Shown: piece after piece, positions 56,614 through 64,000 of the stretch | Numbering within the stretch: position 1 is the stretch's first letter | Layout: every line of letters begins with the position of its first letter | Assembly: GCA_022376925.1 (NCBI GenBank) | Contig: JAIOJX010000026.1 | Coordinates: 198,934,400 to 198,998,399, forward strand | Direction of reading: 5' to 3' | DNA: 64,000 nt | Source of the DNA: Tragulus kanchil | Taxonomy: Eukaryota > Chordata > Mammalia > Artiodactyla > Tragulidae | Position numbers and translations under genes: made by a program | The notes under the pieces: model-generated | What the model saw: the letters and a program-made list of their open reading frames with translations, nothing else | Databases searched by the model: none | Told to the model about the DNA's origin: nothing

Positions 56614-58658
56614 GCAGTACACATGGCAACAGGTGATGGGGGGCAAGGGGCTTGGACAGAGTAACTGAGGTATTTATGGCTGTGTTTACTCAAAATGAAA
56701 AAAAGAGAGAGAGAGAGGGAATTTGAAGAGATCTCTGTAGAGGAAAAAGAGATTTTTGATGATCACCAGTGAAACACATTTTGCTCAAATAATCACTCTT
56801 ACATTCCCATTCTATTAGTAAACACCAACAAAAAATGGAGAAGGTCTATGATGAAATAATAAGTCTCTCACCTAAGCAAAATGAATTTTTATAATTGTAA
56901 GGTAGCTGTTTACAGACACTGATGTCCACAAAATATAACAGTGTTCCTCAGTATTGCAGTCTCCATCTACCCAATAACTTTTTTAACTCAATAATTTTCC
57001 TTTATCACAGGATCAAGGAATACTTTTCCTTACAAATTAAGTTGATCTAGACTTTGATGTAAAATAGCAAGATAGTTAAAAAGATAGTTATTAACAAAGA
57101 TAAAATTAAATGTAATCATTTGCCTTTGGATTGTTATTTTCTATACTAGTATTTCTAAGGAAAAATGGATGAGGTCAAAAGCATGGTGTAGCTAGCATTT
57201 ATTTAACTTCAAAGGAACAAGCATCTTTGTTTCTGTGGGATTGTCGGGCCCCTGATCAGCATCAATTTCATTCTAATGGACACTGTTCCCTGCTTTACAA
57301 TTTATATTTGAATGCCACGTACTTCCCTTTGATACATTTCAGAAAGTAGATTCAGACAAATTGTCTGTTTTTTTTTTAAGTATAATATTAAAATCTCCCT
57401 CTATGCCACTCCTCTGGATACCTCATTAAAATTTTTAATAAGCCATTACCTTTGTTCTATCTGTGGAAGTATTTGAGGGGAGAGGGGGGTTGGAACAAGA
57501 TGAAGAGGGTGTTTTCATCAAATTGTTCCAGGATGAAAAAGCTCACAGGAATATATGATGTGTTTCAGAAAAAAGGAGGAGGGAAAAGCAAAGGTTGGGA
57601 GGATTCTGTTCCTGTGGGTGTCAGCCCCGCCAGAGACACTGCTCACGAATGACATGTTTCAGATCACTTGACACGGTCATGCAAGCAACAGAAAGTTATA
57701 TGGTTTTTAGTCTTCAGGTAGCAGTGAAATGATAATGTGGGTGGATCAAGGGAGAAAAATGAACTTCTCATTTTGTATTTAAATTACTTTTGAGCTAGTT
57801 CTAGACTGTGGAGGAGTCCATAAGTCACTCAATTCATACACAGTCACACCTCCCCCCTCCTCCACAGCCTTACCAAAGTTTCCCAGAGACTTGCTCTAAC
57901 CAAATCATCACTCACTCAAATTGTATTTATGAAGGGATTGATACCTGTGGGCATCGTGTTATGCCCTGGCAAAACAGATGAAAGACACACTTCCTGACTC
58001 TAATGGCAAAGTCAGACGAGGAGCCAGACAATCACAACACAGAGAGGGACGTGTCCTGTTAGGAGCAGGAGCCATGCACCAGGCATCCAGCCCAGCTGGG
58101 GATGGAGTGTAGACAGTGAAGATGAGGAAATTCTTCCTGGAGTTGAACATGTTTTGAAAGATGGATGGGTATTGTTCAAGAAAAGGGAAAGATAGTGCTG
58201 GAAATCCCAGTTGCATATCCTGGGATGTGAGGGTATGGAATGAGAAAGTTAAATTTGGAAAAAAGAACTGGGGCAATCACAGAGGGTCTTGAAGGCTATA
58301 CTATGAGCTTGAACTTCATTCTATAGTTGATGGAAGTGATGACTAGGATTTTTAAGAAAGGATTAACCTGATTTGCATCCACAACATCAGTAATGTGCAT
58401 GGCCTCTCACCCCCTCTCCGAATGACTCTAATCAGGAAAACCAGCTAGGATAAAAGACAGGCTGGAGCTGTGAGAACCAAGAAACATGTATGTTACAAGA
58501 GGATTTATGAGAAAGAAGGGTACCAAAGCTGTTGATGGATTGGTTGCTGATAGAGAGAGAAAGCTTAAACAACAGCATAACTGGTGGTACAATTCAGGGC
58601 TCAGAAATACGGAGACTCATAGAGGAGGAGGAAATGAAGAGAGCAGTGACAGCAGACA
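56614..58658. other. AT-rich single-copy sequence
   Basis: No coding signal. A (GA)n-like patch lies near 56700-56720. About 57910-58010 may be an old L2 piece. 58260-58360 resembles an old mammalian repeat that I cannot assign. Confidence 0.4.
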
Positions 58659-59125
58659 TGTTGCAGGAAGGGGGACCCCTTCCAGGGCCTGAAAGTCGGT
58701 TCTTGTCTAGCACTCAGGAATGAATTATCTGAGGAGACACACATTCTGACAAAGCAAGAGATTTTATTGGGAAAGGGGCCCCTGGGTGGAGACCAACAGG
58801 GTAAGGGGGCCCAGGAGAACTGCTCTGTCACATGGCTCGCCGTCTCAGGCTTTATGGTAACAGGATTAGTTTCCCAGTTGTCTTTGGCCTATCATTCTGA
58901 CTCAGGCTTCTTCCTGGTGGTACATGCATTGTTCATCCAAGACAGATGCCAGAGAGAAGGATTCTGGAAGGTGGGACACATGGCGTCTCCTTTTGACTTT
59001 TCCCGAGCTCTTTGGGTTGGTGGTGACTTTCTAGCTTCCATGTTCCTTACCAGGACCTCCTGTCGTAAAATAATTCATGCAAATGGTTTACTATAGTGCC
59101 TGACCACAGTGGGCTGTTTCAGTCA
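58659..59125 (-). mobile_element. ERV LTR (class II-like), minus strand
   Basis: On plus it starts 'tgttgcaggaagggggaccc' and ends 'gtgggctgtttcagtca'. The 'gattttattggg' near 58761 gives AATAAA on minus. The layout and ends resemble ruminant betaretrovirus-like LTRs. I could not find an exact target-site duplication, so the right edge (59121 or 59125) is uncertain. No viral genes adjoin it. Partial copy at 59908-60246. Confidence 0.65.
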
Positions 59126-59666
59126 ATGTGTTTCCCCTAATAAACACAGTTGATATGAATTTACTCCATGGAATATCCCATGGGCGACTGATACAGAGAT
59201 ATGGAGCTCAGGAGACAAGGCAGGATAGAAAGGTACATTTAGGTGCCATCCGGCAGGTAGGAGAAGGCCAAGGAGAAATAGGTAGGCCTGGAGATCACCT
59301 GCATTTCAGTGACCCTGAAAAGGAGACTGAAACAGAGAGCACAGACGGGAAGAATGAAAACCACGAAAGCCATGTAAAAGCCAAGAAGGGACTGTGTTTC
59401 AGAAACAGACTGATCCACAGGGACAAAAGCCACAGAAAAGTAATAGGTTCAAGCTAAAGAAGGATGTGGCTTTTGTAGGCACAATATTTTTGAGGATCTC
59501 GGCAGAGCAGTTGTAGTGGAGAGTTGGGCTAGAACCCAGATCTTAGGCTGAAGATGAAATGGAACAAGGGAAAGCAGAAATAGCAACACAGACCCAAATT
59601 TCAGGAAGTTTAATATAGAAAGCTAGTGCAAAAAAGGGACAGAAAACTGGAGACCCAGGTCAAGGA

Positions 59667-59704
59667 GTGTGTGTGTGTGTGTGTGTGTCTGTGTGTGTGT
59701 GTGT

Positions 59705-59742
<38 letters not shown>

Positions 59743-59762
59743 GTGTGTTTGTGTGTGTGTGT
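59667..59762. repeat. (GT)n microsatellite
   Basis: About 96 bp of GT units with interruptions by 'ct', 'gc' and 'tt'. The second copy at 60788-60874 has a different length and interruption pattern, which two alleles or a sequencing error would produce. Confidence 0.95.
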
Positions 59763-59907
59763 AGGTGGGGTAGGGAGGGAGAGGTGAGTTTAGCTTTAAG
59801 AAAGTGCTGCTGCCTTCTATTTCCTGCCCACTGAGCGCTCTGGGACTAATCTAATCTAATTGTCAGGTTTTAAATGAAAGAAAACTCATTTTGTTGTGGT
59901 TTGGTGA

Positions 59908-60246
59908 AGCAAGAGATTTTATTGGGAAAGGGGCCCGGGGGCCTCCCTGTCACATGGCTCGCCATCTCAGGCTTTATGGTAACAGGATTAGTTTCCCAGT
60001 TGTCTTTGGCCTATCATTCTGACTCAGGCTTCTTCCTGGTGGTACATGCATTGTTCATCCAAGACAGATGCCAGAGAGAAGGATTCTGGAAGGTGGGACA
60101 CATGGCGTCTCCTTTTGACTTTTCCCGAGCTCTTTGGGTTGTGGTGACTTTCTAGCTTCCGTGTTCCTTACCAGGACCTCCTGTCGTAAAATAATTCATG
60201 CAAATGGTTTACTATAGTGCCTGACCACAGTGGGCTGTTTCAGTCA
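59908..60246 (-). mobile_element. ERV LTR (duplicate copy, partial)
   Basis: Copy of 58755-59125, starting at the duplication Q junction. Confidence 0.65.
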
Positions 60247-60787
60247 GTGTGTTTCCCCTAATAGACACAGTTGATATGAATTTACTCCATGGAATATCCC
60301 ATGGGCGACTGATACAGAGATATGGAGCTCAGGAGACAAGGCAGGATAGAAAGGTACATTTAGGTGCCATCTGGCAGGTAGGAGAAGGCCAAGGAGAAAT
60401 AGGTAGGCCTGGAGATCACCTGCATTTCAGTGACCCTGAAAAGGAGACTGAAACAGAGAGCACAGACGGGAAGAATGAAAACCACGAAAGCCATGTAAAA
60501 GCCAAGAAGGGACTGTGTTTCAGAAACAGACTGATCCACAGGGACAAAAGCCACAGAAAAGTAATAGGTTCAAGCTAAAGAAGGATGTGGCTTTTGTAGG
60601 CACGATATTTTTGAGGATCTCGACAGAGCAGCTGTAGTGGAGAGTTGGGCTAGAACCCAGATCTTAGGCTGAAGATGAAATGGAACAAGGGAAAGCAGAA
60701 ATAGCAACACAGACCCAAATTTCAGGAGGTTTAATATAGAAAGCTAGTGCAAAAAAGGGACAGAAAACTGGAGACCCAGGTCAAGGA

Positions 60788-60824
60788 GTGTGTGTGTGTG
60801 TGTGTGTGTGTCTGTGTGTGTGTG

Positions 60825-60861
<37 letters not shown>

Positions 60862-60874
60862 TGTGTGTGTGTGT
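60788..60874. repeat. (GT)n microsatellite (duplicate copy)
   Basis: Counterpart of 59667-59762 in copy 2. Confidence 0.95.
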
Positions 60875-61057
60875 AGGTGGGGTAGGGAGGGAGAGGTGAG
60901 TTTAGCTTTAAGAAAGTGCTGCTGCCTTCTATTTCCTGCCCACTGAGCGCTCTGGGACTAATCTAATCTAATTGTCAGGTTTTAAATGAAAGAAAAGTCA
61001 TGTGTGTGTTTGGTGAAGGAATTTCTAGAACACTTGCTGCCCTCAGAGCTTTGTGTG

Positions 61058-61205
61058 TTTTCTCCTGTTTATCATCACAGCAGTTCTATAACATGCGCAT
61101 TATGCGCAGGAACCTGAGTCAGCAAGATCCCCTGGTTTGTCCGTAGCTCAGGGTACATAAACAATTGAGCTGGACTTTGGTTCCAGGTCTGTGTGAATCT
61201 AAGGC
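61058..61205 (-). mobile_element. MIR SINE relic, antisense
   Basis: 'atcatcacagcagttctata', 'gcaggaacctgagtcagcaa' and 'gagctggactttggttccag' follow the MIR in reverse. A copy lacking the first ~28 bp is at 62300-62420. Confidence 0.65.
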
Positions 61206-63545
61206 ACTGAGGCCCTGAGAGTAAGAAAGTCAGCCCTTGTCTAGCAGTTTCATCTCTAGGAGCCTGATTCCTTCTCTGTGAAATGAAAGCTGTGGACCAG
61301 GAGATCACAATTATGTCTAGCTTCTGGTGCACTAGGCAGTCAAGACCCAAGAGTTTCACCTAAGAAGCAAACTGCTCAGTAAACAAATGATGTGCAAATC
61401 CATCTATATATCTTCTTGCCACTTTAACTCCCATGAGCACACAATTCTATTCTTTTCAGACACCAATTGAAGTCTAGGAGAACTGAGTTAGTTTTAGCAT
61501 CCTAAATGGCTGGCTCAGCAGGACGAAGGCCCATTACACTAAGCACAAATACCTTTCCGAGGTAATTTCAGAAAAGTTAGTTTGGAAGGAGATTTTTCTT
61601 CTTTCTCTTTATACCAGGTTTCTTAATATACATATATTTTAAAATTTTTAATTTGCTATTGATATATATTACACATTCACAATAGTACACACACCCAAAG
61701 TATGTAACTTTATCAATTTTCACAAGATGAACGTATCCTTGTAACCAGCACCCAAATGGCTGCCTCTTTTTGAAAAGTGCTGTTCCTTGTTTCTACAGTT
61801 ATAAAGCTTCTTTAGTAATTCAACTCTCTATCTACCTCACAGTGAATTTAGAAGGGCTAGCTAATTATAGCTTTAACTGCAAAACACTTTGACAAACTTC
61901 AAGTAGAGAACTGCTTAAATTGATTATAATGTCACATGGTTTCTACTCAAATTATTTCACCTGGGAAAATGTCAAACCGTCCTCATTAACAGATCACGAA
62001 AGATCTGCGATTGAAATTTATTTTAACGGAGATTTGTGAATTTTTTAAACTATTGACAGGCAGCTTATAACCTGAAATATTCCTGTTTAAGTTTTGAATC
62101 AGTCTCCTTCTCTTTTCATAACTCTATCTACATTCCTTTTTCTGTAGCAATAGGATATCCTGTATTTGAAAGTAATGATGGCCCCCTCAAATCTCCATAT
62201 ATTAAAAGTTGTTCATATGGTTGGTTATCACCAGTCCTTGTTCATTTTTACAAAATTTTCAAATCACTTTTTTTAACCTTCTCCAGGAATGGGGCACCTT
62301 CTATAACATGCGCATTATGTGCAGGAACCTGAGTCAGCAAGATCCCCTGGTTTGTCCATAGCTCAGGGTACATAAACAATTGAGCTGGACTTTGGTTCCA
62401 GGTCTGTGTGAATCTAAGGCACTGAGGTCCTGAGAGTAAGAAAGTCAGCCCTTGTCTAGTAGTTTCATCTCTAGGAGCCTGATTCCTTCTCTGTGAAATG
62501 AAAGCTTTGGACCAGGAGATCACAATTATGTCTAGCTTCTGGTGCACTAGGCAGTCAAGACCCAAGAGTTTCACCTAAGAAGCAAACTGCTCAGTAAACA
62601 AATGATGTGCAAATCCATCTATATATCTTCTTGCCACTTTAACTCCCATGAGCACACAATTCTATTCTTTTCAGACACCAATTGAAGTCTAGGAGAACTG
62701 AGTTAGTTTTAGCATCCTAAATGGCTGGCTCAGCAGGACGAAGGCCCATTACACTAAGCACAAATACCTTTCTGAGGTAATTTCAGAAAAGTTAGTTTGG
62801 AAGGAGATTTTTCTTCTTTCTCTTTATACCAGGTTTCTTAATATACATATATTTTAAAATTTTTAATTTGCTATTGATATATATTACACATTCACAATAG
62901 TACACACACCCAAAGTATGTAACTTTATCAATTTTCACAAGATGAACGTATCCTTGTAACCAGCACCCAAATGGCTGCCTCTTTTTGAAAAGTGCTGTTC
63001 CTTGTTTCTACAGTTATAAAGCTTCTTTAGTAATTCAACTCTCTATCTACCTCACAGTGAATTTAGAAGGGCTAGCTAATTATAGCTTTAACTGCAAAAC
63101 ACTTTGACAAACTTCAAGTAGAGAACTGCTTAAATTGATTATAATGTCACATGGTTTCTACTTAAATTATTTCACCTGGGAAAATGTCAAACCGTCCTCA
63201 TTAACAGATCACGAAAGATCTGCGATTGAAATTTATTTTAACGGAGATTTGTGAATTTTTTAAACTATTGACAGGCAGCTTATAACCTGAAATATTCCTG
63301 TTTAAGTTTTGAATCAGTCTCCTTCCCTTTTCATAACTCTATCTACATTCCTTTTTCTGTAGCAATAGGATATCCTGTATTTGAAAGTAATGATGGCCCC
63401 CTCAAATCTCCATATATTAAAAGTTGTTCATATGGTTGGTTATCACCAGTCCTTGACTTTCAGCTGTTGGTTTTCAGGCATTGTAAATAATATTTTGTAC
63501 AAAGTCACATTTAGATTTTAACCTTCTCCAGGAATGGGGCACCTT
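61085..63545. repeat. direct duplication R, about 1.22 kb (junction ~62300)
   Basis: Copy 1 is about 61085-62299 and copy 2 about 62300-63545, offset 1215 bp. The last ~55 bases of copy 1 before 'aaccttctccaggaatgg' are a shortened, scrambled version of ~85 bases at 63457-63522, so the consensus broke down there. Otherwise few substitutions. Contents are the MIR and AT-rich unassigned sequence. Confidence 0.9.
62300..62420 (-). mobile_element. MIR SINE relic, antisense (duplicate copy)
   Basis: Copy of 61085-61205. Confidence 0.6.
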
Positions 63546-64000
63546 TGAGAGTCTGATCTCATTCTAGGTCATTTCAAATCTGAAATGGTGTGGTTTGAAA
63601 CCACTTATGTGTACTTATCTCAGTGTGGGACAAGTGAGCAGAAAAAGCAACTGGCTTCTTTTGAGGATGATGCTTCTACCTCCTCAAGGGAAAGGGGGGA
63701 GGGAGAACCCCCTATGTGATAAAGACTCTGATAGAGAAATCTAGAGAATTCCAGAGAGATTAACAAGAAGAAAGGATGACGGAGCTGCACAAGATTTTGG
63801 TCCCCAGAAAGTCAATAAATATCACATCAGCCATAGTGGTTATTCCACAATGATAGGAATGGAGGACAAATAATGCTGTTCGTGGCACATGAGAAGAAAT
63901 CTCATTAAATTATTTCTATTTACTGATGCTTGGTGACCAATCATTCCAGCCTGACTAGGAATTGCTTGAAAGATTGGTCCCATTTCCAATAGTTCTTTTC
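63546..64000. other. single-copy non-coding sequence
   Basis: No repeat family or coding signal recognised. The window ends here. Confidence 0.5.

Larger units (their letters stand above)
58754..61015. repeat. direct duplication Q, about 1.12-1.15 kb (junction ~59907)
   Basis: Copy 1 is about 58754-59905 and copy 2 about 59907-61015, offset 1121 bp over most of its length. Copy 2's start is collapsed ('ggggcccgggggcctccctg' replaces ~60 bases at 58779-58830). At least seven transitions and a GT-repeat length change separate the copies. Confidence 0.9.

Noticed and set aside
1105..63545. The ~1.1-kb duplications as a genuine tandem amplification or new repeat system
   Set aside because: Unit content is unrelated from pair to pair, units overlap in a chain, and edges are eroded by indels. 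No shared motif or element lies at the junctions.

Overview
This is nuclear DNA from a ruminant (Pecora-type artiodactyl). The diagnostic evidence is its repeat content: several tRNA-headed Bov-tA SINEs, BovB (RTE) LINE 3' ends on both strands, CHR-type tRNA-Glu SINEs, artiodactyl L1 3' ends, ERV LTRs, and older mammalian MIR, L2 and MaLR relics. I cannot fix the species. I found no protein-coding gene, tRNA, rRNA or other functional RNA gene that I can defend. Nearly all open frames are short, AT-rich or lie inside repeats. The locus reads as intergenic or intronic sequence.

The dominant structure is not biological in appearance. Eighteen times along the window a stretch of about 1.08-1.22 kb is immediately followed by a near-identical direct copy of itself, with junctions near 2229, 4083, 5931, 7797, 10724, 14006, 20243, 25280, 30659, 33166, 36327, 39184, 48142, 49959, 51976, 55447, 59907 and 62300. 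The duplicated content is different every time. Neighbouring units overlap in a staggered chain, so some bases occur three times. The last tens of bases before a junction and the first tens after it carry indels, often homopolymer contractions. This is the signature of overlapping contig ends placed side by side instead of being merged. Removing one copy of each pair takes out about 20.2 kb and leaves about 43.8 kb of real sequence. Some pairs also differ by scattered transitions, as two haplotypes would.

Layout: 1-12.9 kb holds L1 ends, Bov-tA, CHR, MIR and L2 in five duplications. 12.9-21.4 kb holds Bov-tA elements, a GC-rich unique segment and a MaLR LTR. 21.4-28.2 kb holds a young CHR-variant SINE and a MaLR LTR. 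28.2-32.2 kb is a nested transposon locus: an antisense L1 split by a solo ERV LTR, next to a sense L1 split by a SINE and a BovB. 32.5-37.4 kb holds antisense BovB and Bov-tA. 37.7-40.2 kb holds an ERV LTR and MIR. 40.2-47 kb is non-duplicated and contains the only CpG island (about 43.37-44.13 kb), the best candidate for a gene promoter. 47-56.6 kb holds CHR, MaLR, BovB and an ERV LTR with an internal 50-bp repeat array. 56.6-64 kb holds AT-rich sequence, another LTR, a GT microsatellite and MIR.

The most interesting biology is (i) a roughly 315-bp CHR-like SINE variant with six independent insertions, three with clear target-site duplications, implying recent activity, and (ii) the unassigned CpG island.
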